64,000 nt of DNA from Trichodelitschia bisporula (Eukaryota; Ascomycota; Dothideomycetes; Phaeotrichales; Phaeotrichaceae). The notes below the pieces were generated by a model. It saw only the letters and a program-made list of their open reading frames with translations. It had not been told where the DNA came from and searched no databases. The translations under genes were made by a program, and so were the position numbers. The stretch lies in assembly GCA_010356995.1 (NCBI GenBank), contig ML996702.1:329013-393012 (forward strand), given 5' to 3'. Positions 42,782-54,945 of this stretch are shown here, one piece after another; the first letter of the stretch is position 1, and each line of letters begins with the position of its first letter.

Positions 42782-45700
42782 GTTGGAAGAGGGAGAAGAG
42801 TCGAGATACAAAAGCGAATCGGGGTGTTGGGGTTAAGCTCCGAGCTCTGTTCTAGGGAGGTTGAATGAACCAAAGCTAAATCGGGGGGCGAAGAAGAAAG
42901 GTCGTTAGAGTGTCAAGGAAAATTGACGTTTGATGTCCCGAAAGAGTGAGAGACTATCAGAGAAGCAATCGATTAGAATGTGTTAAAGTTGCGGAAGAAG
43001 CAGCGAGAGTCACATCCAAACGAGGTGGATGGGAGGGGAGGAGTTGATGAAGGAGGTTCGAAGGAAATGGGGGCAAAGATTCTTGGGGTAGGAACATTTA
43101 GCACGGAGCATGGGATCCGCACTGGGGGGCGCCGCCTTCCATCCTTTGGCTGAAATGGCACTTGGCCGAAGGTTTTGCTACAGTGTTACAGCGTGTCCAT
43201 CCAATACTATCAAGCCTCTTTCTCTCTCTACTGCGTAGGTCATTTCTCCCCCCACCCTCCACTCTCGGCCATTCCTTGGGAGGTTCAAGAGGCTTTCCAG
43301 TTCGTCAAATCTCAATTGCTCAGCCTAAAAGCCAAGACGGCAAGACCCCATTCTTTAAGCCAAGATACCGGGTGGTCCCCTCCATCCCCTCACGATATTC
43401 CCCTGAAGGGGATCCACAGCGGCGCCACCAAAACCCTTCCATCATCCGCCATGCCGCCGGCCTCCGCTTCACCATCGGTACGGTACGGTAAGCAAGGACG
43501 GGCCAGCCACCTTCTCTCATTATCCAATCAAATCCAATTTCCGGATATCTCCACCGAAATTGCAGCTTCACTCTAGCCGTATCAAGTCCATCCCTTCCGC
43601 ATGCGGGCGCTTGCCGCTCCACTTCCACACGCCACTCTCAGCCTCCCGCTATGCTGCACGCCATTACGGGCGCCACATCTCATGGCATATCGCCATTCCG
43701 TGTCTCTTCTCTTTTTGCTGCTCTGAGACGACGCGGCTTTGAAACGTTCTTCTCAGGCATGAGGCGCGCGGATCCTTCGTCATGACCCATCGGCCCGGCC
43801 GCTGGGGCTGACGACATCGCATCTCTCATCATGAATAGACGCCAGGCGAGAGTACCACCATGTGCCCCGCTCGCCTCCTCCACATCAAGTTCCACTGAGC
43901 ACAAATCGTGGATCAAATGCTCGTCGCGGCGCCAGGGAACTGATGCACTCGGCGCCCGCCGCGCGGCCTTGTCGAATTACGGAGTACTAGCTCGCTGTCC
44001 GCGGAATGTCGCAGTATTCCGGATGAGGTTCGCCAGTGAAGCGAACCCCATAAGCTCTCATCACCCATGCCGCATAGATGTCAAAGTTGCATGCCACTAT
44101 TTTGCACAGCCTCCACCGCTTGGGCAGGCTCTGCAGAGTGCATTGCCGAGAGCTCACATCGCGACTCATGCGTCCATATCGGCATTGGAGGTGGCCGCAC
44201 CGGACATCTCCATTGTATTATTATAATCCATACGTAGTAGGTGGAGTGCTGCGTGCGCGTCATGACTTCATCCGTTGTACGTGGACAGAGACGGCTGGTA
44301 CGCTACGGAAAGTTTCCCAACATGGTTTTGCCTGCCGGGAGCTATCAATGTGAGCCGCATGAAGGTGTTAAAAACCCGGCATATCATGCCTTGTCGTCTA
44401 TCGTTTTGGAAACAAGTTGGCATCCAAGTGGGAACTAAAATAAAGCGGTTGCAGATCCCCACGATTTGCATGGAACATGCCAACATACCGGTACTGGCTC
44501 CTTGGAAAGCACTTCCATGTTTAAAGTCCAAAATGATACCCATGGGATAGTCTCAAACGGAAGGTGGGCATGGTTCCTCCAGTTTAACTACATATGTGAC
44601 GTCACTGACTATAGAGCATCTTCTTTACGGCGGACGCCATGGCCTCAAGAAAGCAACGCTCTGGGTGAGGATTGGGATAATGCAAGTTTCGTAGTGTCGT
44701 TCATCGCCGCACCGCTCAATAATCTTTGCTGTGCCCGACCGTTCAAGTTGAGCCTGGCTATTTACGGACAAGTACTGCTTCGACGGAGACCAATGGGAGA
44801 AGATGGATTCTGATACCGTAAAGCATTTTCGACTTATGCGAAGACTTTCTTGATCGGATTGGGGCCATCTTTCAAGTCGGTCCAGTCGTCCATCTAGACA
44901 AAGGCAGAAGACCTTCCAAGGAGTCAGGTGAGTCCCAGTCGCTCCCGTTGAGCTACTCTTAAGGTCAAGGAAATGCTATTGTACTTGATAGAGCAGACAG
45001 GAGTCTAGGTCCCCGTCTACTTGCTATAAAGGCCGTCGGATACGCATGAGGTCACCGGCTTCAAACCCCAGGAGAGATGGGCATATCGACATCATATGGA
45101 TTTCAGTGCTTCTCCTAGGTAACTGAATTCAACAATATCCCCGTCACTCGCTTAGCATCAAGGAAGGTCATGAAGGGCTTGGTGCAAGCCACCATCATCC
45201 ACCAGCCTGGAGCGGTGGAGGATGGCAGTGCGTGATGATTGCTTGTTGGAGAGCTGTCGTGGTCTAGACTATGCCATCCTCCTAAGTCTCAGGGCTCCGT
45301 CACTCGGAAATAACATGCATCCAAAGAAGGAAATAGCAGCGCTCTGACAAGCTTCCATCAACCACCATCAGCATATATTGTAATGCTGGACAGCCAGCAG
45401 ACCTGGAGCTTTCATCACCAAATCAAGATGGTTCAAGCTAGTACATGATATAGTATCAGATGCGGAAAACGAGAGCGACAGATAGCAGTCGAGTTTTATG
45501 TGAGAAGGCCAAAAAAATCAAGCACGCGAAATGACCGTCGCCATATGCCCGGGATCCTCCCACACCTGATGCCACCCGTTTGAAAGCATCCAGAAACACC
45601 GTGAATAAAGCCCGTGAACCAATCCGCACCCGTGTGCGGGCGTCTTCGTACATTAAGGAAAGTCGCCAGAGATCAAAGCCGTCGTACCGCCATTGTCGAT

Positions 45701-45845
45701 CAAAGTCATGAAAGTGATGACCTTCGAATCAAGCATCTACAAGTGCAGAGGTCAGATTCGGAAGTTTTCGTAGAATGCAAGAGGTAAAAAGTGACAATGT
45801 ATCGTAGGCCATTGCATGCCGTAAGAGGAAACCGAGGATCCCATC
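42782..45845. other. Long gene-poor spacer
   Basis: About 3 kb upstream of the GH72 gene. It contains pyrimidine-rich leader sequence near 43200-43300 and a small tandem GGTACGGTACGGTA near 43480. No domain, tRNA or repeat element is recognised; open frames are short and arise on both strands equally. Confidence 0.5.
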
Positions 45846-48572
45846 TCAGTTGCTGTCGGTTTCGGAAGGCTTTTTCCAAAAGTGGATCAGCTTGCTTAGC
45901 CTGTTAACCTTCTTGGTCTTGGCCGTGACTGCAACGTCAATGTGTTGCGACTGAGGTCGACTCTCGATGGAAAGTTTGCTGCGCTCCCCAAACGAGCCGC
46001 CGACGAGCCTCGAGAGGCTCGCGATGCTCGACCGTTTCCGCCGACGTTCCGGAAGACTCGTGATCGAGTAGACCGAGCCAGATCGCTCGTCGCGGCCTAT
46101 GGATCCTATGGGGCAAAAGGGGTTGTGCGGGGTCGTCATGGTTGACCTGCTGCTCGACAGAGAGGGCACATCATCTACCGATATACGAACTGCCGGTCCC
46201 GGTTCGCCAAACGAAAAGGAGCGGCTTCCCGTACCGGAGGAGGTTGCTGTGCCGAGACGAGGCGTGCTCAAAGAGAGCTGACTGTGATTGAAATCAGGGC
46301 TAGACAGGGACGAGCCACTCAGTGTGTCGGGCGTCATGACTGAACGCTGTTGGATTGGGAGCGAAAGGTTCATAACAGGCCTGGGAGCCTTCGAGTCGTC
46401 ACCGGTGAGGGGAGGAGTTATTGTAGAATCGGAGTCACGAGTTAGGGATGAAGCCCGAGGTTCCTCAAAGTCTTCAACGACTTCGATGGAGCTGGCGTAC
46501 GCTGAACGTTGCGCCAACATTCGTTGACCAGGAACCAGGGAGTCCGTCTTCGGCACAGGAAGCGCCTCACTTGGGCGTCGACTGGCGTCTGGTGTTGATC
46601 CAACGCTCCAGTTCATCTCTGACGGTGTCTCCGTCCCGTCCATGTCCACAACGTGAATTCCAATACTGTGCTCATCCTCGTTTTCGGATGACGACGATAC
46701 TGAGTTTCGCGGTAGCGGAGACGGGATATCGCTCTCCTCTTCATCCTCTTCCTCGAACACATCCGGCATTGTCGAAGCCGGAACAGCCTTCGCACTGCGA
46801 TAATCGAAAGGGGCCAATTCTGGTGCACTTTCCGTACGGCGGTGGCTGTCCGAGTTGAATGTAAGGCTGTGCATCGAACGCCGGGGTCGAGGTGGAAGCC
46901 GGACGGCTGAATCGCGAGCATTTGAGACAAGCGGGGGGGTATTGAAGGGGCCAAGGGCGGCGTCCAGGTCGATCATTGGGCTCCTTGCGTCCGAGTCCCC
47001 GGGAGCATATCGCCTCACGGCGGAACCGACATCGGCCCTGGGCATGGGTTTTGCGACAGGTTCCGAGATGATAGTTACGGTATTATCAATGTCGAAATTA
47101 GCATCAAAGTTGACATCGTCCGGAATCCCCGTGTCATCGGTCTCTTCTGGATCAAATGCTGGTGACTTGGCCTTCGGGTGGGAACCCTTGAGCTTCAGTG
47201 TCACCGACTGAGCCCATGCCTTGACATTGCGCGGCTTACGGGGCTTTGTTGTGTCGTGCAAAATATCCTCGGACTCTGCAACCTCCATTGAGACACGGGA
47301 GGGTGTATCAATCGGAGAGTCTGGTGGAGAATTTGAGAAGGCAGCAGAGAGTTCCGAGTCCGTCACCGTAGATTTGCGATGGTCCCAACGGGGGAAACCC
47401 TTCCATTTCGGAGATTTCAAGGATGCTGAGGATTCGCTGTCCGACACACTGGTGGTGGTGCAAATGGCAGATCTCGGGCGCGCGGTTCCGGCATCACCGT
47501 GGTACGAATCTTTGGAGGGCGATTGCACGCCGAACACTCCACCAGACGTATGCGGCCGGGTCTTTGCGTCCTCGTCTTCAAATGTTGTGTGCAAGGAAGG
47601 TCGCACCATCCTCGCTGACGAAGGGCTTGCTGCACCATTACTCACCACCGACGACATGCTCCCGGAAACCGAGTGTCCTCGCACGGTCGACATGGAACTT
47701 TCGGTTTCGGAAGAGATGGTTGAGAGCGGGCGGATGTACTCAACCCTATCCGAGAACCCAACTCTCATCCGGGGTTGAGGGCGGGACTGTGGTGACGTAT
47801 CCGGGCCTTGAGGAATAGACAGCTCAACGCCTGAGCGCAACGACGACAGGCTGCGCTTGTCTTGTCCGAGACCAAAAAAGGGCTTTGGCTCATTCTCCAA
47901 AGGCGTCGTTGGTGCGCTACCACACCGCGGTTGCGATGTATCCTTGGGCTGCAGGATGGATTGCATGTCGTGACAGGAAATGGCGCCAGACCTCCGATGC
48001 CGATGGCCCCTGCCGCCAGGTGGTCCAAGGCGTGCAGGAGCCGCAGGCAGAGAATTGTCAGTCTTTGTCGGGCTTGAACTCATCAGACCAACACCGCCAC
48101 GTCCATCACCTCCAATAAACTCGCTCCCTCCTCTTCTATGTCCAATGGGCCTTGAAGGCGTCGTGGGAGAGATCTCGCTCGGGGAGAGCGGTGGGGTTGC
48201 TAGGAGTGCTGATCCGGAAGAGTCGGCCGAGGGATCGAACGAAAAATTAGGCAGTGTACTGGTCGATCCTCGCTGGCGAATGTGACCATTTGCAGTGGTA
48301 CTCGACACCGAAAGGTGCTGTGAAGACCGTGGCCGCCGAGCATAGGGTGGCCAATTGTCCACAGCATTTGAGGGAGTGTCGGACGGGAGCGCGGGAAAGA
48401 CGAAGTTGGGGTTCGGCATTATGTCGATGCTACTTTCGCGCGCACCACGTCGCTGGTAGAGCGGTGAGTTCATGGTTGCTGTCTGCTGTGCGAGTGCAAC
48501 CGTCCCCTGTTCGAGGGCGACCTCGGCCATAGTGGAGCGGACAAAACCAACGCGATCAAGGAGCGACGGCAC
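45846..48572 (-). CDS. Large Ser/Pro-rich, probably disordered protein
   Basis: One exon of 908 codons, extremely rich in Ser, Pro and Thr, with no catalytic domain. Visible features are short basic clusters such as GRGHRHRRSGAISCHDMQS near residue 190, a conserved-looking VGFSDRVEYIRPLSTISSET, acidic blocks (FEEEDEEESDIPSPLP) and a basic C-terminus (AKTKKVNRLSKLIHFWKKPS). Similar Aspergillus proteins carry the name cell wall proline-rich protein, but this one lacks a signal peptide, so I would expect a cytosolic, phosphorylated scaffold, perhaps linked to polarity. The H/R-rich RSGAIS motif recurs in fungal phospho-regulated proteins as I recall. Starts at 48572, 48530 (MAEVALEQG) or further in are all possible; the first is reported. 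A low-complexity GT-rich leader lies upstream. Confidence 0.7.
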   Translation of the reverse strand: MPSLLDRVGFVRSTMAEVALEQGTVALAQQTATMNSPLYQRRGARESSIDIMPNPNFVFPALPSDTPSNAVDNWPPYARRPRSSQHLSVSSTTANGHIRQRGSTSTLPNFSFDPSADSSGSALLATPPLSPSEISPTTPSRPIGHRRGGSEFIGGDGRGGVGLMSSSPTKTDNSLPAAPARLGPPGGRGHRHRRSGAISCHDMQSILQPKDTSQPRCGSAPTTPLENEPKPFFGLGQDKRSLSSLRSGVELSIPQGPDTSPQSRPQPRMRVGFSDRVEYIRPLSTISSETESSMSTVRGHSVSGSMSSVVSNGAASPSSARMVRPSLHTTFEDEDAKTRPHTSGGVFGVQSPSKDSYHGDAGTARPRSAICTTTSVSDSESSASLKSPKWKGFPRWDHRKSTVTDSELSAAFSNSPPDSPIDTPSRVSMEVAESEDILHDTTKPRKPRNVKAWAQSVTLKLKGSHPKAKSPAFDPEETDDTGIPDDVNFDANFDIDNTVTIISEPVAKPMPRADVGSAVRRYAPGDSDARSPMIDLDAALGPFNTPPLVSNARDSAVRLPPRPRRSMHSLTFNSDSHRRTESAPELAPFDYRSAKAVPASTMPDVFEEEDEEESDIPSPLPRNSVSSSSENEDEHSIGIHVVDMDGTETPSEMNWSVGSTPDASRRPSEALPVPKTDSLVPGQRMLAQRSAYASSIEVVEDFEEPRASSLTRDSDSTITPPLTGDDSKAPRPVMNLSLPIQQRSVMTPDTLSGSSLSSPDFNHSQLSLSTPRLGTATSSGTGSRSFSFGEPGPAVRISVDDVPSLSSSRSTMTTPHNPFCPIGSIGRDERSGSVYSITSLPERRRKRSSIASLSRLVGGSFGERSKLSIESRPQSQHIDVAVTAKTKKVNRLSKLIHFWKKPSETDSN

Positions 48573-51500
48573 TAAAGGGCGAAAATCGGCGCGACATGCA
48601 ATTGCCAGCGATTATGTAGTGTTCGAGCGGATGCGCAAGGCTTGCGACTAGTGAAGCTTCGGAGCGGTCGGTTGAAGCATGCAGTGGATGTGGTTTCGCG
48701 ACGGGCGACGGTGCGGAACAGCGACCAAGACGAGGCGAGACGCTTTTATCAGTTGAAAGAAAGCAATTACTGCAGAGAAGAGGACGAGAAGTTAGCTAAA
48801 GGCAAGTCTTGAAAGTGTTGGCTTTCGAGTACAGCATCAGGCTTGCTGTTTTGGGGCGGACGCACAAACTACGGGATGTGTAGCGCAGCCAAAGTGGCCT
48901 CGGTGCGGCGTTGAAAGGAACGACGGAAAGGCGAGAGTTTTTGAAGGAGTGGACGGCCGAAATGAAGCGAACATAGACAGACGGAGATATCGTCGACCTA
49001 GTTCAACTCCATGTGCCTTATGGTGGGGGAGAAGACGCCTTTTTGGAGGTGGGTGGTTGGAGGAGGGAGGAGAGGGAAGGAATTGGGAGGGGGGAGAAAA
49101 GAGGGTTTGGGGTTGGGGTGCGAAGGAAGGATCACGGACAAAGTGTGGAGGTTAGGTAAGTTTACTAGCAGGGGAGACGGGGTCCGCTTTGGTGTGTGTG
49201 TGTGTTGCGTGTGTGTGCGTGGAGGGTTGCCGTGGGTGCCTGGGGTGGGAGGGGGGGGCTTGTGAGTGTGTGTGTGTGTGGACAAGACGGAAGAGAGAGC
49301 GCAAGGCGTGCAGGCAGGGCCAGAACGAAGCCAAAGGCAACAAGCCCGACAAGCCAGGCAAAAGGGCAGATTGGAAGGGTGTCGGAGAAAGGATCGAGCC
49401 AAGCCTCAAGTGGACAAGGTAAAGAGCCCGAGGGGGTCAGTGCGTGCGCAAAGCTCATCAGCCATCAACAGGACCCCAGGGGCTTGGCTTGAGGCAGTTG
49501 AGGAACCATCTCTCCCTCTTCCACAGTGTGAACTTCTCACTGCGTGGCCTTGAGGGGTTGCGTCTGCCTAACTTCCGCTTGCTGCTGCGGATGTACACAG
49601 TATTCACTGATACCTTTTCATCATCTTTGGTTCTTGATTGTTCTTTTCTCTCATCGATGTACGAGTACATCCGTAGAAGAGGCAGTCGAGTTTCGCAGTC
49701 TTCGCCCTTTTGTGGCGCTTTTACCTGCATTGGATAGCGCAGTTGCAAAATGCCTGGATTTGCTGCACAAGCCGCATAAACCCGCACAACCCCGTCTATC
49801 CCGACTCTTCTCGCCTGTGCCCCTCCCCTCCAGCCCGCGCCCTATCTCCACTCGCATCTCTATCTAGCCAGTTGCCGCTCGTCCTGCAAGCCTACTGGGC
49901 TTATGGCGCAGGTCACAGCACCGAAACCGTTGAACAATTTCACAAATTCGGTTATGTATGCCCTTACTTTTTCTCCACTTTTTCCTCTCCGCCCAGCCAC
50001 GGAGTGCCACTCCGACAAATGTTTACTTCATCACAGTTCACGATGCTTGGGAACTTCAGCCATCATGTCACACTCTCCCACAGAATCGTGAAAGCCCTAC
50101 CATGAACTGGGCATTTCTTTTTTAACCTTATGCCTCTCGATCGGCTCTAATGATGACTTCCACTACCTGAAATTTGCCATTTTGCTTTCCTCAAATCCCC
50201 TCCCCCCCACACCTCAAATTTGTTCAGATCCTGGCTCAAGTTGATTGCTGCTTGGATCTGGTCGGCCGGACTGATGAACGCCCCGGTCGGAGCCTGCGGG
50301 TAAATGACATGACTGCGTGACGGGCTCTTGGTCGCCAAAGCAACTCTTGATTAACGGGACGCTCGAGCATATCAGCAATCATCTTGGTGCACAGCCGGTT
50401 GCCAATCAGGACCATGCAATCAATTTCGAGTCTGCGGTTTCAGATCTGGTGCAGGCACGCTGTGGTATATAGGATGGGTTAAGCAACGGTAATAATCCTG
50501 CACAATGTACCTGGCCGCCTCTCCCGCTCCGCCCTGCACAGCTGCTGTCGTGGAGAGTGTACACTCAAGGGCCCAACCATCGCCAGAGGAACGGATTTGC
50601 TTCCGTCTTACCTCTTGTCGATCCTCCCAACGTCTTCCCGATCACTGATCGAGCCTGCAGATTGCCGTTCTGCGTCTCCGCCATGTCCTTCTTCTTTGGC
50701 GTCAGCGATGCGCGCCCCGTGTTGCTTGAATCAAGCAGCAAGAAATGCAATTAACTCACCACGTGCAACTGCTCTGGTCACCATCAGTGCGCTGCCATCC
50801 ATGTCTTTGATATGGTGATCTCCCTCGCCCAGGAACCTGTCATTCGCGATGACCGGGAGCCTCATTCAACGCAGCGAGCATCCAAATGTCCCAGCTTAAT
50901 TGCATATTTCGACCACCGCCGAGACCAATCTCGCAAGGATGAGATCGATACCCGTTAAGGCCACGCATACCACGAGCTAATTTGCCGGCATTCTTTGATG
51001 TGGGTCTACACAGTACATAATACGGTTATGAGTCCTACGTTGTCCTTCGGCCTCTTTCTTAACCTCTGGTCTGGCTGCTTCCGGCAGCTGTGCTACGGAT
51101 CTTTTTCGTATCCCGGCCATCACTGCTGTTCGCCGGCGGGGATGTACATAGGCACTGCGGATTTGTCGCGCTGCTGTCGCACGGCCTTGGTCTGCTATTT
51201 TTGACCTGCCATTTTGCCGCATGTGGAATTGAAGCTCCTCAAAGTCCGTGTTCAAGTGTTCCCGGCGCCGATCGGCTACCCGTACATCGGCTGGCGGGGT
51301 GACGGCTCGTCGGCCAGTTCGCGTCGGAGCCCCGCGCGTGTCCTCGTGCAATTTCAAATAGGGCCTAGTTCGTGGGCCTACTAACGTGTCTTGCCCTACC
51401 TATTCTTACGGATTTGCGCTGCGAACAGCGAAAGATAATGAGTTCGCTTATAAGCAATCAGAAACTCGGAATCGATCGTCTGCCCACCGACTCGTGCACT

Positions 51501-53436
51501 TTTCGACGAGCTCCATTCGGCAGGTCCGTCTCGGATGCCCGCCCAGCAACCGCCGATGCGTGATGCTCGGCAGCGTCATGCCGCAAACCCCGCCTCTGCC
51601 CCCCCTCTCAGCGCGCACAAGCGTAATTGTCCGGCGTCGCACGCGGCACGCACTGGACACTGCTGTGTCCCGTTAGACGGCGTTGTGAAAAACTCCCCCA
51701 CATGCGAGCACAGCATGACCCACATCAGGGATGCATGATCGGGAATTCCCCACATGGCTGAGTGGCAGCGGTCAGCCCAGGGCCAGGCTCTCCACCAAAA
51801 GTGGAGAAAGAGGCGTGGATGGTGGAGGAGGTGACAGAAGGCGTGCAGCCAAATGTGACCAATCATGGGACAATCGCGAACTACCTCAATGGGCTTGGTG
51901 TTCGTGTGTTGAGGACCAAGGACCCAAGGCAGTTCCGCCGTGAGAGTTGCGCGGCTTGTTTACTTCGTACGCTAGTTTGACCCTTCTGCAGCAGCGTGCG
52001 TTCCTCAAATTCTCCCGTTAAATCCACCGATTCGAGGAAGGCTGGTTCAATCATGAAGATCTGCATAAGGGCAGAGATCTCCGACTGTTATCTACTACCC
52101 GTACCAATCCGCCCTTGCTAGGAGGGTTCGCGACACGAGTGGTTCACGTCGGTCGGGAGCGGCCCTCACATCCTACGGTAAAACTAATGAACTACGCAGC
52201 TCTTCATCCCACGCCCGTTTTCCAGCAGACCAGAACCCGGATGTGCGCCCACAGCCGCATACGACTCGCGCCGTGTTTATCCCATTTTCTCTGTCGACAA
52301 GGACTGGATGCTGCTCAGCACCAGCAGCCCTGAAGCGCCCCTCCCCCAATCCACGCACTCCCATGATCCCACAGACTGCCCTCGCCATCCCACGACCAAC
52401 ACCCACCCACCAGATTCCAGTCTAGCCTGCACGGCGTGTCCGCTCACAGGCGTCCGCCAGCTGCACTCTGCATTCGCCACGCGCATGTCGTCCCCTGCGC
52501 CGTAAATCGAACCAATCCGCGCCCGCCTTCAGCCCTTTCACTGCGCGCATACGCGGCAAAAACTCCCAAAAGCCAAACCTACTGCCCCCCCTCCATCAAC
52601 CCGCGGGGAAGAGAGGCGTGAGATCGTGCCCGAGTTTGCGTGTTTGCCACCTCCTCGTTCGCATACCATGCTTCATGCCGCTGGAGGGGGCAAGAGGTAG
52701 GAGGTTGGCCGACCGACAACCAGCAGCTCACGACCAATACCCGGCAGTCTTGCTCTGCACTCTACCATACCCAGCATCCAGCTGCAGTCCCTAGATGCGG
52801 GAAATGGCCCCTGAGCTTGGCCTCGTATTCCCCTGTTCGTACAAATTAGTCCAGAATGTCTTGAGGAGTGTAATTTGATGGCAATTAAGAAACCCGGGTA
52901 TGAAGTCAAGTTGTTTCGCTCGAGTAGGACCAGATTTCGCAGTTCATGCATTCTCAAGCTCACCGCGAAGTTTGATAGATTAAAGTTCCGCATTCCTTAG
53001 GGCACTCCCGGAACCGGCTCGATGGAGCGGCGTCGGCGAACGCGGCGTTGGGAAGCGTTCATCGTAGATCCGCGTTTGAACAAGGCCATGGGAGGCAAGA
53101 ATTTGGGTCGGGGGAGATTGGATGAATGAATTCTGTTTGCTCGTGCGACACTGACAGACCATAACTCGGATTTGGATGCCCGATGAGAATAGACGTACAT
53201 GTGCATGCTTGGTGCTGTGAACCGTATCCAGAATATCGCTATGCTGTGAGATTCTCTACTAATCGATAGGTGCGCCTTAACTGCCACATCTATGTGGTAT
53301 CCTGATATTCTCAACCCATTGTCCAGAAGCCCAAACCGCCGTAAACGCCGTGAATGAATGCGCCGGAGACCCAAAAACAATATACTACACAGAGCGCCTT
53401 TGATGCAGTTTCCCCATCTAACTTTAGGCCTCCGCC
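48573..53436. other. Longest gene-poor spacer in the window
   Basis: About 4.9 kb with no supported gene. The left end is the leader of the Ser/Pro-rich gene and holds GT-repeat tracts at about 49190-49280. A TACATCCGTA site is at 49666-49675. Open frames up to 130 codons occur on both strands but show no domain or splice continuity. Confidence 0.5.
49190..49280. repeat. GT-rich microsatellite tracts
   Basis: Interrupted (GT)n runs at about 49191-49220 and 49262-49280, separated by a G-rich stretch. They lie in the putative leader or promoter of the minus-strand Ser/Pro-rich gene. Confidence 0.85.
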
Positions 53437-54945
53437 CTAAAGCTCAAACTCACTCAACCAGTGCCTTACCACCACTTTCCCTTCATTGAAGCGCTTCTCG
53501 TTCATGCGCACAATGACGGCCGCATGGGAGTGCCTGGCTTTGTGGATCCAGACGTGATACTTCTTCCAGCCAACCTTGTCGAGCGCATCGATCATCGCAA
53601 ACTGCTCGTCCGTGAGAGCGAGGGTGGGGACCTCGACTTGCGGATCTTCGGTATCAACAGTACTCTTCCCCGATGACTGTGACATGGCTTTCGAAGGTTC
53701 GGGCAAGAGCAGCGAACTACCATGGGAGACGGCCGCATCTTCGTACTCCACCGGCAGGTATTCCTGATCCTGTGCGCTATTGACGTTTTCGTAGAGAGTT
53801 TCCGCCGTCTCCCGCATGTTCTGGAGAAGGGGAATCCTGTACTTGCTCACATCTACACCAGTCTTTCCAGTTTGATGGAGCCGGATGCGTTGTTGGCTGG
53901 CCACCGACTGGATGACGGAGTTGGAGAGGAAGATGACCACGCCGATTGGGACTATAAACACGAGGAAAGCGTACATGGGCAACTTAGCGATCCATGCGTC
54001 CAGGCGTTTCCTCAGTCTACTGAATGTGCCAGATGACTCGGCATTCTTCATAGAGAAAGGATTTTTGCCGTCAATCACGACGGGTTCGTACCCTGGTACG
54101 TAGTTGACATCCAGATTGTCGATGTTGACGTAGGGGTCAGTCCTGGAAATGGCTGTCGTGTAGAATACAGCGGAACGGTCGTTGATGACGTTGGCGTACA
54201 AGCTCCGATTCTTGAAAGTGGTCAGCGCACGAATAAAGATGCCTTCAGGATCCGCCAGAACAGAGAGCAGAGGTCTCCCAGTGTCGCGGAACTTGTCGAT
54301 CCCAAAAAGCTGGCGACCAGAGATGGAAAGAGTACGGGCGCCGAGGACATTCCATAGCGTGCTCGGGAAGCCCAATAGTGGTGTCCGCACTCCTAGGTGT
54401 GGAGTCGCAAACGTCGTAAAGTTCTAACTCCTTATCAGTCAAATTCCCGACAGTCTGGAATAGAGACATACCACCGGTTCCAGTCGCTCGTCAAACCATT
54501 TGTTGTGATACAAAAGCCCAACGGCGTACCGCGCAACCAAACCGCCGAGGGAATAGCCGATCACGCTAAGCTTCTTGATGGGTGTCCCTTTCTTTGCCAA
54601 CTTCTCCAACTCCTGTTCTATCTCATGCGCAACGCGCTCGCCTCCGGTCTCAATGCCGTCATAGGTGTGGTTTCCAGCATTCCCTTTTGCACTGAGTATG
54701 TGGAGGCGGTCTTCCGGGTACTCTTCGCATAGCGACTTTTCGAGATACCACATATGTCCAGGATTGCCCCATAGCTACTCAAAGTGTAAGTATAAGGCCA
54801 GTAGCGATGCAGGCACCCACGGAGAGCGGCGCGTTGGCTGAGCCAATGCGGCGGTGGGCCGCGGAGAGGGAGTGACGTAGCCTCAACTTACCCCGTGGAC
54901 GAGAACACAAAGATGCTCCGGTTTTGAAACTTCGCAGTCTTCCAT
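53437..54945 (-). CDS. ROG1-type (DUF676) lipase/serine esterase with membrane segment
   Basis: Rog1-like proteins are alpha/beta hydrolases acting on glycerolipids. Exons 54945-54892, 54774-54472 and 54423-53437 give 447 residues; introns are 117 and 48 bp. The first splice creates LCVLVHGLWGNPGHMWYLEK, the family's N-terminal block. The Ser motif is LSVIGYSLGGLVARYAVGLL. The second splice restores NFTTFATPHLGVRTPLLGFP. Then come SGRQLFGIDKFRDTGRPLLS and LANVINDRSAVFYTTAI-like sequence (YANVINDRSAVFYTTAISRT). A hydrophobic segment LPMYAFLVFIVPIGVVIFLS near residue 275 should anchor it to a membrane. The C-terminal KKYHVWIHKARHSHAAVIVR contains the expected late histidine. The position of the catalytic Asp is not assigned. 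Confidence 0.9.

Noticed and set aside
45000-45090. A possible tRNA from a TTCAAACCCC-like T-loop
   Set aside because: No matching acceptor stem, D-arm or anticodon arm can be drawn around it.
50147-50338. A 63-codon minus-strand frame with the protein-like stretch APTGAFISPADQIQAAINLS
   Set aside because: No start context, no splice partner upstream or downstream and no recognised family. It is probably a chance frame in the long spacer.
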